Shown here: one piece after another, positions 30,153 through 41,900 of the stretch
Numbering within the stretch: the stretch's first letter is position 1
Layout of the letters: each line of letters begins with the position of its first letter
Assembly (NCBI GenBank): GCA_907163375.1
Contig: CAJQUW010014405.1
Span: forward strand, 24,954-88,953
From: Prostheceraeus crozeri
Lineage: Eukaryota > Platyhelminthes > Polycladida > Euryleptidae
Reading direction: 5' to 3'
Length of the DNA: 64,000 bases
Notes under the pieces: generated by a model
The model's input: only the letters and a program-made list of their open reading frames with translations
Database searches by the model: none
What the model was told of the DNA's origin: nothing
Made by a program: the position numbers and the translations under genes

Positions 30153-30443
30153 ATGTCCTCAAAACCACTATTTTATTTTCAAAATGACAGCCAAGTCATT
30201 ATGGGAGGTCAGTTGGACATGACCATGCATCTGTCTTGCGGCTGCAAAGTGGCCCTATGGAAGACCTTGACTGTCTCTGCACTTCAAAGGCGGAATGGAC
30301 TACCGGTGAAGTGTCCGGTACACGAATGTGACCATGACTTTAGTAAAAATCCGACATTCCATGAGTGGTGTGATGACTTCTTGAAGATCATGGAGTCGCC
30401 TGAGGGACGTGATTTGCACCCGTCATTTATTTTTCACGCTTAA
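30153..30443 (+). CDS. Small Cys/His protein, possible zinc ribbon
   Basis: 96 residues, ATG start. 'LSCGCKVALW' then 'VKCPVHECDHDF' and 'HEWCDDF' give CxC...CxxxxC plus His/Cys residues that could hold zinc. No family recognised. It is the last gene before the right terminal repeat, transcribed toward it, with a TATA box about 60 bp upstream. Confidence 0.6.
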   Translation: MSSKPLFYFQNDSQVIMGGQLDMTMHLSCGCKVALWKTLTVSALQRRNGLPVKCPVHECDHDFSKNPTFHEWCDDFLKIMESPEGRDLHPSFIFHA

Positions 30444-30579
30444 ATTAAACTTACATTGTAAATCTCTTGTCTTTTCATTTTAAACATAGTTCTGGAATTG
30501 GTTTTCTTATTGGGGAGCAACTAAATCATAACTGCACAGTAAAGTTTCACATCTAAATAGTGCTACATTAAAAATAATT

Positions 30580-30971
30580 GTCACAATAGTCGCAATTGAG
30601 CAAACCCATTCAAAATCAAACAACGGACGTCTATCGGTACGTACCCAAGTGCTCAGAACCAAACCACACAAGTTCGATCATAGACGTTCCCAAACACAGT
30701 GTACTCAACTGAGTGTACCAAACACATGTACCTATCCAGTAAAACAGATGTCATACAAGTTCTTATTCATAACACTGAATTATACATGTACCTATCCATG
30801 TGCCTATCGATAACTAAAGTATACATGTACCTATCCATGTACCTATCCATGTTCCTATTGACAACACTAAACTTTACATGTACCTATCCATGTACCTATT
30901 GATAACACTAAACTTTACATGTACCTATCCATGTACCTATCCGTGGCAAGTAGGGCACAGTTTTCACTACT
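30580..30971 (-). repeat. Right terminal inverted repeat of the Polinton
   Basis: Inverted partner of 10733-11122, followed directly by the GTAATA duplication. High identity between the two ends argues for a recent insertion or for homogenisation during replication. Confidence 0.92.
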
Positions 30972-30977
30972 GTAATA
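30972..30977. repeat. Target-site duplication GTAATA, right copy
   Basis: Matches 10727-10732 exactly and marks the host boundary. Confidence 0.9.
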
Positions 30978-32740
30978 CTTGCAATTCGTTTGGATTCCCA
31001 ATGATCGATTCAATTTCTATGGTACAGCAGATGATTATGATATGAACAATAGATCTGTACGCACCTTCGAAAAGGTCATAAATTTGACCTTCCATTTGCT
31101 TGTGACAATTGTAAAAAAATGCACCAAAATCAAAAAAGTCACAGAAGCAGAAGGCGGCGTGGTTTTAAAAAGAACACAGCAAGAGTGCGATAGGGGTGAA
31201 TCTTCCCCGTTTGAATATCAGTGTACAGTTGGACTGATATTATTTTATTTTGATGATTTCGTTACCATCTTTGCGGCATCCAAACATTCTTCGAACCACC
31301 ACAGTTGAGCGACATTGCTAAATTCGATGACAATTAGTTTTTCTCGAATGCCATGAAACTTTTATTTCAGAATAAATTTCAGACTACACGATTTTTTGTA
31401 TTTTGAATTTAGCCGCTCATCAAATACTTAAGTATTCTAAAAACTGCTCTGAATGGATTTATCGCAATATTCATTTCTGAAAAGGTTACAACGTTGTCAC
31501 CTATAGAAGTAAATTGTCCACATCCATGATTCGGTGACTATACACATGGACGGCTAGATATCTATAATTTACTCATTAATATACTCACACTATTTTTTTC
31601 ACTCCTCATCAATAGAACAACTCATAGTAGAGCTGTCAAAGTTATTTAGAAGTCCATGCCATGCATGTACGTACATGTACTATACTCAGAGGCTGTCAAT
31701 CGCCACAAACATAGATGATATCTATATAAATTTCTAATTTACTGTTCTGTAGCTCACCTTGTAAGTTTCAACTAATCTCCAACAACTTGCTGACGTCCGT
31801 TTGTCTTGTATACTTTCAATCTCTTGAAGATAACATTGATAAGACGTTGGTGCAATTCCATTATAAATATATTCATTGCATGAATATTTATAGCATCAAT
31901 GTAGCTGAGATGCAAATATTAAGTTTTAATAACATTTCCAATGAATCATTATCGCAAATTAACTATATTTAATAATTTTATTTTGAGCTGATTTTATGTT
32001 CACTTTCCTTACTTTTACAACTTGATTAGACTATTCTCCGATTCAAACTCATGATTCTAAAGCATTTTGAAAATATTATGCGCTAATATATGAATGAATC
32101 GAAAGACAATTCACAACAAATATGGAGGCTAAACTAGGACTGCTGCATCAAAGATAAGACAAATAAGAAGAGATAACGAATTTTAATAATTGAATTAAAT
32201 ATTTTCATTTTTTTCTCAGTTCTTGTCTTTCAGTCCATGATCCATCCGCAAGCGTCTGCACTTCCCCAATCACCTCACCACTCCTTATGGATGTCTTTAT
32301 AGTCCTTGCATGGATTGCATACATTAATTCATAAATCTAAATATCTTAATACAGCGGGTCTACCATATAAAGGCCTACTGTCTATAAAACATTGTTATCG
32401 ATTTGTTTGAAATGAGCATAATGATTCTACGTTATTCATGAAATTTCATGAAGAAATTTTGTGTAGTCAGAGTACATGTATACTGCAGTAGCTTATCAAA
32501 TTGCATTGTCCATCATACATATCTAGGCTTAATGATCTATTGAGAGTGCCGGTCGAAATATCTACGTTTTCTACGACAAGGGCAATTATTCTTTTTGAGC
32601 TTCCATCAGACTTACTTGGTTTCCACCACCCATGTCCAATAGTTCTCCAAGAAGGCCTTCTTTCTTCAGTGTTTTACAATGACCTCATCATTCTCTTATG
32701 CCAGCAATATTACACAAGTTTGTAATTCTCGCGTAGTTAT
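30978..32740. other. Host flank, non-coding
   Basis: No gene supported. The 30979-31308 frame (109 codons) lacks motifs and begins at the insertion border; the rest is AT-rich. Confidence 0.4.
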
Positions 32741-32749
32741 GGATCATGA

Positions 32750-33830
32750 ATGAATGGCATTTCATCTCGTGAAATCTTTGGTCATGAATGTGAAATAGCA
32801 GAAAAAACATCTAATTATAAAGTCATACTTGAAGATAGAATAGCACGTCGGAAAGGAGGAACTGCTATTTACATTCGAGATTATTATCATTTCCGAGTGA
32901 TTAACAGTACGATAAATATCCTTGAAATCGACTGTCTGCTTCTCGAAGTACTTACCTGTAATACAGTAAGTAATGATATATGTTTGTACATCCCTCCATC
33001 CTTGAACGCTGACCTACTCAGAGAGACACATCAGAAAATTGTCGACGCAGCCAATAATTTGCGCGCTCGAAATCCCTCACTAAGCATAATTTTATCTGTT
33101 TATTTATCCGATAATGTGACGTATGACTCCCCGATGTCTACTTGAGACCATTTGATGATAACTGCCCATCCTAATACTTATCGCGGAGAAATGACAAGAA
33201 ATCAATGTACAGAAAGGAAGCACATCGTGTTTGATTCCCGGAGTTCCCATCTGTCGAAGTTTTGCGGGGAGCTCTCCGCCCAAGACCGTGATGGTCTCCA
33301 CAATAATGCTGACGATGTCAATAAACGATGGAATATATTTAAGAACATCATGAAGGAGAATATCAAGGTATGCATCCCGTAGCATCCCGTCACTTTAAGT
33401 AAAAGAGACGAATGCTGGACCACTGACAAATCAACCAACGATGGGATGCTTTCATTCAGGAATAAAGACTGGGAAAAGTGCTATCTAAAAATCAAAGTAA
33501 AGCATGAAATCTGTAAATCGAAATTGATAACCGCAAATAAAATGACCATTCACTTCGACAATAAGACCCGTTCTTGAGTACGCTTCACCTTGCTTCGTGG
33601 GTTTTAATGCCACTTTATCGAACATGCTTGAATCTGTTAACAAAAGAGCTCACAGAAGCATGCTCCCAGACGGAGAGGCAACTTGTCCGTGTACTGGTAA
33701 CGCCTTAAAGCATCGCCGATGTAATACCAGTTTAAAGGTATTATCAGACACTATTCAGCACGTGGATCACATTTTGAATTATCTGAAACCAAGGCAATTA
33801 TCATGCTCTCATCGACTGGCTACAATCTAA
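32750..33830 (+). pseudogene. Decayed LINE (endonuclease, linker and distal RT pieces)
   Basis: Three pieces in order: 'RRKGGTAIYIRDYYHF' and 'CLYIPPSLNADLL' typical of apurinic-endonuclease domains of CR1/jockey-type ORF2; a linker ending 'NIFKNIMKENIKVCIP'; and 'RTRSVLEYA'-like then 'CFVGFNATLSNMLESVNKRAHR', the distal RT region. Frameshifts, stops and a large internal deletion (no catalytic motif) show it is dead. Confidence 0.5.
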
Positions 33831-35020
33831 TACCGAACAGCAAAAAGACAGATGTCATTTTTGCCTTTTACCGTACGTCTCTTTAACGAATTAGCATGAA
33901 ATTTTATCTCTTCACATTTATTTCGAACAATGCTTTATTTCTTTATAAACGAAAGACAGCACAATTCGTGACAGTGGAGCAGAATCTGCATGTATGTTCT
34001 TACCTTTTGATTCCCATTCAAGAAATACAACACTTATCAATCTTCAAAAGGGGTACATAATTGTATAAAAGCTTCCTTAAGCGTCAATTATTGTCAATAA
34101 TCTCTATACACAGCATGTAAAAAATATTTGTAGGCCTTACGTCCGTCGATATAGTCAACCCAATGTCCAAGCTGCCCATTGTGTATTTAACAATACAAGC
34201 TTTTCATCGATCAAAAATAATTCATATTTTTGCACTTAACTTAGACAAGTCTCAGAATTTTTCAATCCCATATCTTTTTATATAGCCATCATTTTGCTCA
34301 GTTGCACCTACCTGGTCGCTAACTTTACACACGCCAACCAGATGTGTAGTATAGACGATAGCAGCAGCAAAAACTCGAATTTCGAATGTATTTTTTCCCA
34401 AATTACCAACTATACGAAGCGCGTGATATGGCAACATCAAGCCAGTGTCGAATAGTGATTGCTCTTCCTTTTCTTCCTTATAGATCGGCTGAAACCTGCA
34501 TCGCAATATTTGAATGACGGGCGAAGCAGCTTGTTCGTTATATTATATTAGACGTGGGCAGCTTAAAAGTATGTTAATTTTACAGTGATTCTTGCTTAGA
34601 GCCTTGCCAAGAAAGTTTTTATGATCTACTTTTAGAAATAATTTATGAATGATACAGGGTAGTCGCTGAAATCGTTAATAGCCTTGTACGGAAGGAAATT
34701 CCATTTTGTTGCCATTGAAATTGAAAACTGAAAACACTCCCTTGTAATGGCGATGTTTCAAATTTTTAAGATAAATAAAATTACAATCTGTAAACCGCCC
34801 GACGTTTCGTCCGCCGCGGACTTATTCATGGACAAACTGGCATTGGTGAGCGATGGTTTAAATATCAAAAATGACTTCTCGTCAATTCGTGTTTCCTATT
34901 CATGGATGGACAATGGATCCTGATGTAATTCGCTTCAGCCACCCTAGTATGAATAGGGTTGCTGAGGCGAGCGATGATATCGACATCAAAGTCGTCTATA
35001 GAAAAAGAACGATCAGAATA
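33831..35020. other. Non-coding DNA
   Basis: No gene supported; short open frames without motifs. Confidence 0.4.
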
Positions 35021-35029
35021 GTAGTATAT

Positions 35030-35082
35030 AGTGTGACATCCGGTGCGACGCTTCTCTTCGCTTCGCTTGCGCCGGATGTCAC
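35030..35082. repeat. Hairpin GTGTGACATCCGG ... CCGGATGTCACAC
   Basis: Inverted arms of about 17 bp (GTGTGACATCCGGTGCG against GCGCCGGATGTCACAC) separated by a CTTCGCTTCG-like loop; otherwise undistinguished. Confidence 0.6.
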
Positions 35083-35224
35083 ACTTTTGCGGGTTTTTTC
35101 AAAAAAAAAATTTCAAAAATTTAGGTAGACTTCAAATTTCACGTGGCCGAAGGGGCGAAAATTTAGGTAGTGACAAATTTTCAAAAAAATCAAAATTTCA
35201 AAAATTTAGCCGGTCTCAAAATAT

Positions 35225-35402
35225 CACGTAATCTCAAATTTGTGATTATGACATTTTGCTCCCAAAATCATGACCGTTCCAGGACACCGAAAATCATAAA
35301 AGTTAAGAATCTCAAATTTGTGAATTACAATTCTTACCTTGAAAATCATGACCGTTCCAGGACACCGAAAATCATAAAAGTTGAGAATTTCAAATTCATG
35401 AA
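35225..35402. repeat. Direct repeat of 78 bp, two copies
   Basis: The block beginning TCTCAAATTTGTGA, with ATCATGACCGTTCCAGGACA and CGAAAATCATAAAAGTT, occurs at 35230-35308 and again at 35308-35400. Confidence 0.75.
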
Positions 35403-35736
35403 TTTTATCCATCTTTCAGGTTTTTAAAATATATCATGTGACTAAAAATATTTCTTTAAGAATGTAACACAATCTCTTAGAATGCCTGTTATTGTTACTG
35501 CTTTGCACTCTGATGAACCACCCAATTGTAGGGAACAGCTGCTCCCGCATATATGATATAATTGCTGCTGCTCATCGCATTCCTCAGCCATTGAATTACA
35601 GAGTAAGCAGCTGCTACCCGTATTAAAGATTAAGGATCAAAAATGCCGTGGAATATATTGCAGCATATAGGAAGTAAGACTTCATTTGCAATTCCATTAA
35701 TCATAACTAGTGACTGTTTTCTTTCTTCATTGCAAA

Positions 35737-35988
35737 ATGCCAAAACGTACTGCCGCGGAAGCTTTTTCGTTTTACATGCCGATTTTACTAAACTTAATTA
35801 AAGAAGAGCACAAGGAAACTGCGAATAAATACTTTGAAGAGTGGAAGTTAGAAATTCAATCGAGAAAGAAGAACAAATTGGACTCTCAAAAACAAGTGGA
35901 GGATATTACAGTAAAAATAGAACAGTATCTGACCACTACTACAATTCCTCAGTTCAATGTTACAAATAACAACAATGAAATTAGATAA
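35737..35988 (+). CDS. Small open frame cut by the tRNA-like array
   Basis: 83 codons from an ATG (MPKRTAAEAF). Helical, charged sequence with 'LNLIKEEHKETANKYFEEWKL' and a Thr/Asn-rich end; not recognised. The last 22 bp and the stop codon lie in the first unit of the 298-bp array, so the original 3' end is lost or the frame is fortuitous. Confidence 0.35.
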   Translation: MPKRTAAEAFSFYMPILLNLIKEEHKETANKYFEEWKLEIQSRKKNKLDSQKQVEDITVKIEQYLTTTTIPQFNVTNNNNEIR

Positions 35989-38900
35989 ACGATAGATCAA
36001 ATTGCCATGCAAAAGATGTGCGGCTGGTAGGATTCGAACCTACGACCAAGGTTAACTAGACCTGTGCTCTAACCATCTGAGCTACGAGCCACTTACGCGA
36101 CTCTGTCAGTTGGCTGGATCAAACCCTCACCACCACACATCAGTTGTCAAGGCAATAATAATCAATGAATAAATAACACGTCACAATTGTGACCGCCGAC
36201 ATTAAGGCAAGTAGCGGGGATCCATTGTCCACCAAAGCATCTTAAACCATGTCGTGAATGCAATTAACAACAATGAAATTAGATAAACGATAGATCAAAT
36301 TGCCATGCAAAAGATGTGCGGCTGGTAGGATTCGAACCTACGACCAAGGTTAACTAGACCTGTGCTCTAACCATCTGAGCTACGAGCCACTTACGCGACT
36401 CTGTCAGTTGGCTGGATCAAACCCTCACCACCACACATCAGTTGTCAAGGCAATAATAATCAATGAATAAATAACACGTCACAATTGTGACCGCCGACAT
36501 TAAGGCAAGTAGCGGGGATCCATTGTCCACCAAAGCATCTTAAACCATGTCGTGAATGCAATTAACAACAATGAAATTAGATAAACGATAGATCAAATTG
36601 CCATGCAAAAGATGTGCGGCTGGTAGGATTCGAACCTACGACCAAGGTTAACTAGACCTGTGCTCTAACCATCTGAGCTACGAGCCACTTACGCGACTCT
36701 GTCAGTTGGCTGGATCAAACCCTCACCACCACACATCAGTTGTCAAGGCAATAATAATCAATGAATAAATAACACGTCACAATTGTGACCGCCGACATTA
36801 AGGCAAGTAGCGGGGATCCATTGTCCACCAAAGCATCTTAAACCATGTCGTGAATGCAATTAACAACAATGAAATTAGATAAACGATAGATCAAATTGCC
36901 ATGCAAAAGATGTGCGGCTGGTAGGATTCGAACCTACGACCAAGGTTAACTAGACCTGTGCTCTAACCATCTGAGCTACGAGCCACTTACGCGACTCTGT
37001 CAGTTGGCTGGATCAAACCCTCACCACCACACATCAGTTGTCAAGGCAATAATAATCAATGAATAAATAACACGTCACAATTGTGACCGCCGACATTAAG
37101 GCAAGTAGCGGGGATCCATTGTCCACCAAAGCATCTTAAACCATGTCGTGAATGCAATTAACAACAATGAAATTAGATAAACGATAGATCAAATTGCCAT
37201 GCAAAAGATGTGCGGCTGGTAGGATTCGAACCTACGACCAAGGTTAACTAGACCTGTGCTCTAACCATCTGAGCTACGAGCCACTTACGCGACTCTGTCA
37301 GTTGGCTGGATCAAACCCTCACCACCACACATCAGTTGTCAAGGCAATAATAATCAATGAATAAATAACACGTCACAATTGTGACCGCCGACATTAAGGC
37401 AAGTAGCGGGGATCCATTGTCCACCAAAGCATCTTAAACCATGTCGTGAATGCAATTAACAACAATGAAATTAGATAAACGATAGATCAAATTGCCATGC
37501 AAAAGATGTGCGGCTGGTAGGATTCGAACCTACGACCAAGGTTAACTAGACCTGTGCTCTAACCATCTGAGCTACGAGCCACTTACGCGACTCTGTCAGT
37601 TGGCTGGATCAAACCCTCACCACCACACATCAGTTGTCAAGGCAATAATAATCAATGAATAAATAACACGTCACAATTGTGACCGCCGACATTAAGGCAA
37701 GTAGCGGGGATCCATTGTCCACCAAAGCATCTTAAACCATGTCGTGAATGCAATTAACAACAATGAAATTAGATAAACGATAGATCAAATTGCCATGCAA
37801 AAGATGTGCGGCTGGTAGGATTCGAACCTACGACCAAGGTTAACTAGACCTGTGCTCTAACCATCTGAGCTACGAGCCACTTACGCGACTCTGTCAGTTG
37901 GCTGGATCAAACCCTCACCACCACACATCAGTTGTCAAGGCAATAATAATCAATGAATAAATAACACGTCACAATTGTGACCGCCGACATTAAGGCAAGT
38001 AGCGGGGATCCATTGTCCACCAAAGCATCTTAAACCATGTCGTGAATGCAATTAACAACAATGAAATTAGATAAACGATAGATCAAATTGCCATGCAAAA
38101 GATGTGCGGCTGGTAGGATTCGAACCTACGACCAAGGTTAACTAGACCTGTGCTCTAACCATCTGAGCTACGAGCCACTTACGCGACTCTGTCAGTTGGC
38201 TGGATCAAACCCTCACCACCACACATCAGTTGTCAAGGCAATAATAATCAATGAATAAATAACACGTCACAATTGTGACCGCCGACATTAAGGCAAGTAG
38301 CGGGGATCCATTGTCCACCAAAGCATCTTAAACCATGTCGTGAATGCAATTAACAACAATGAAATTAGATAAACGATAGATCAAATTGCCATGCAAAAGA
38401 TGTGCGGCTGGTAGGATTCGAACCTACGACCAAGGTTAACTAGACCTGTGCTCTAACCATCTGAGCTACGAGCCACTTACGCGACTCTGTCAGTTGGCTG
38501 GATCAAACCCTCACCACCACACATCAGTTGTCAAGGCAATAATAATCAATGAATAAATAACACGTCACAATTGTGACCGCCGACATTAAGGCAAGTAGCG
38601 GGGATCCATTGTCCACCAAAGCATCTTAAACCATGTCGTGAATGCAATTAACAACAATGAAATTAGATAAACGATAGATCAAATTGCCATGCAAAAGATG
38701 TGCGGCTGGTAGGATTCGAACCTACGACCAAGGTTAACTAGACCTGTGCTCTAACCATCTGAGCTACGAGCCACTTACGCGACTCTGTCAGTTGGCTGGA
38801 TCAAACCCTCACCACCACACATCAGTTGTCAAGGCAATAATAATCAATGAATAAATAACACGTCACAATTGTGACCGCCGACATTAAGGCAAGTAGCGGG

Positions 38901-41900
38901 GATCCATTGTCCACCAAAGCATCTTAAACCATGTCGTGAATGCAATTAACAACAATGAAATTAGATAAACGATAGATCAAATTGCCATGCAAAAGATGTG
39001 CGGCTGGTAGGATTCGAACCTACGACCAAGGTTAACTAGACCTGTGCTCTAACCATCTGAGCTACGAGCCACTTACGCGACTCTGTCAGTTGGCTGGATC
39101 AAACCCTCACCACCACACATCAGTTGTCAAGGCAATAATAATCAATGAATAAATAACACGTCACAATTGTGACCGCCGACATTAAGGCAAGTAGCGGGGA
39201 TCCATTGTCCACCAAAGCATCTTAAACCATGTCGTGAATGCAATTAACAACAATGAAATTAGATAAACGATAGATCAAATTGCCATGCAAAAGATGTGCG
39301 GCTGGTAGGATTCGAACCTACGACCAAGGTTAACTAGACCTGTGCTCTAACCATCTGAGCTACGAGCCACTTACGCGACTCTGTCAGTTGGCTGGATCAA
39401 ACCCTCACCACCACACATCAGTTGTCAAGGCAATAATAATCAATGAATAAATAACACGTCACAATTGTGACCGCCGACATTAAGGCAAGTAGCGGGGATC
39501 CATTGTCCACCAAAGCATCTTAAACCATGTCGTGAATGCAATTAACAACAATGAAATTAGATAAACGATAGATCAAATTGCCATGCAAAAGATGTGCGGC
39601 TGGTAGGATTCGAACCTACGACCAAGGTTAACTAGACCTGTGCTCTAACCATCTGAGCTACGAGCCACTTACGCGACTCTGTCAGTTGGCTGGATCAAAC
39701 CCTCACCACCACACATCAGTTGTCAAGGCAATAATAATCAATGAATAAATAACACGTCACAATTGTGACCGCCGACATTAAGGCAAGTAGCGGGGATCCA
39801 TTGTCCACCAAAGCATCTTAAACCATGTCGTGAATGCAATTAACAACAATGAAATTAGATAAACGATAGATCAAATTGCCATGCAAAAGATGTGCGGCTG
39901 GTAGGATTCGAACCTACGACCAAGGTTAACTAGACCTGTGCTCTAACCATCTGAGCTACGAGCCACTTACGCGACTCTGTCAGTTGGCTGGATCAAACCC
40001 TCACCACCACACATCAGTTGTCAAGGCAATAATAATCAATGAATAAATAACACGTCACAATTGTGACCGCCGACATTAAGGCAAGTAGCGGGGATCCATT
40101 GTCCACCAAAGCATCTTAAACCATGTCGTGAATGCAATTAACAACAATGAAATTAGATAAACGATAGATCAAATTGCCATGCAAAAGATGTGCGGCTGGT
40201 AGGATTCGAACCTACGACCAAGGTTAACTAGACCTGTGCTCTAACCATCTGAGCTACGAGCCACTTACGCGACTCTGTCAGTTGGCTGGATCAAACCCTC
40301 ACCACCACACATCAGTTGTCAAGGCAATAATAATCAATGAATAAATAACACGTCACAATTGTGACCGCCGACATTAAGGCAAGTAGCGGGGATCCATTGT
40401 CCACCAAAGCATCTTAAACCATGTCGTGAATGCAATTAACAACAATGAAATTAGATAAACGATAGATCAAATTGCCATGCAAAAGATGTGCGGCTGGTAG
40501 GATTCGAACCTACGACCAAGGTTAACTAGACCTGTGCTCTAACCATCTGAGCTACGAGCCACTTACGCGACTCTGTCAGTTGGCTGGATCAAACCCTCAC
40601 CACCACACATCAGTTGTCAAGGCAATAATAATCAATGAATAAATAACACGTCACAATTGTGACCGCCGACATTAAGGCAAGTAGCGGGGATCCATTGTCC
40701 ACCAAAGCATCTTAAACCATGTCGTGAATGCAATTAACAACAATGAAATTAGATAAACGATAGATCAAATTGCCATGCAAAAGATGTGCGGCTGGTAGGA
40801 TTCGAACCTACGACCAAGGTTAACTAGACCTGTGCTCTAACCATCTGAGCTACGAGCCACTTACGCGACTCTGTCAGTTGGCTGGATCAAACCCTCACCA
40901 CCACACATCAGTTGTCAAGGCAATAATAATCAATGAATAAATAACACGTCACAATTGTGACCGCCGACATTAAGGCAAGTAGCGGGGATCCATTGTCCAC
41001 CAAAGCATCTTAAACCATGTCGTGAATGCAATTAACAACAATGAAATTAGATAAACGATAGATCAAATTGCCATGCAAAAGATGTGCGGCTGGTAGGATT
41101 CGAACCTACGACCAAGGTTAACTAGACCTGTGCTCTAACCATCTGAGCTACGAGCCACTTACGCGACTCTGTCAGTTGGCTGGATCAAACCCTCACCACC
41201 ACACATCAGTTGTCAAGGCAATAATAATCAATGAATAAATAACACGTCACAATTGTGACCGCCGACATTAAGGCAAGTAGCGGGGATCCATTGTCCACCA
41301 AAGCATCTTAAACCATGTCGTGAATGCAATTAACAACAATGAAATTAGATAAACGATAGATCAAATTGCCATGCAAAAGATGTGCGGCTGGTAGGATTCG
41401 AACCTACGACCAAGGTTAACTAGACCTGTGCTCTAACCATCTGAGCTACGAGCCACTTACGCGACTCTGTCAGTTGGCTGGATCAAACCCTCACCACCAC
41501 ACATCAGTTGTCAAGGCAATAATAATCAATGAATAAATAACACGTCACAATTGTGACCGCCGACATTAAGGCAAGTAGCGGGGATCCATTGTCCACCAAA
41601 GCATCTTAAACCATGTCGTGAATGCAATTAACAACAATGAAATTAGATAAACGATAGATCAAATTGCCATGCAAAAGATGTGCGGCTGGTAGGATTCGAA
41701 CCTACGACCAAGGTTAACTAGACCTGTGCTCTAACCATCTGAGCTACGAGCCACTTACGCGACTCTGTCAGTTGGCTGGATCAAACCCTCACCACCACAC
41801 ATCAGTTGTCAAGGCAATAATAATCAATGAATAAATAACACGTCACAATTGTGACCGCCGACATTAAGGCAAGTAGCGGGGATCCATTGTCCACCAAAGC

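Larger units (their letters stand above)
10733..30971. mobile_element. Complete Polinton/Maverick element (adintovirus-like), 20,239 bp
   Basis: Both ends carry AGTAGTGAAAACTGTGCC as inverted termini, and GTAATA lies directly outside each end (10727-10732 and 30972-30977). A 6-bp target duplication and 5'-AG...CT-3' ends are hallmarks of Polintons. Inside are the diagnostic genes: protein-primed-type PolB, retroviral-type integrase, packaging ATPase, adenain-type protease and double-jelly-roll-type capsid protein. Gene order is rightward late and structural genes (11.2-20.5 kb), leftward PolB and transcription-type genes (20.6-27.6 kb), and small accessory genes by the right terminus. PolB and one capsid-type gene are interrupted, so this copy is probably not autonomous as it stands. 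Confidence 0.95.
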
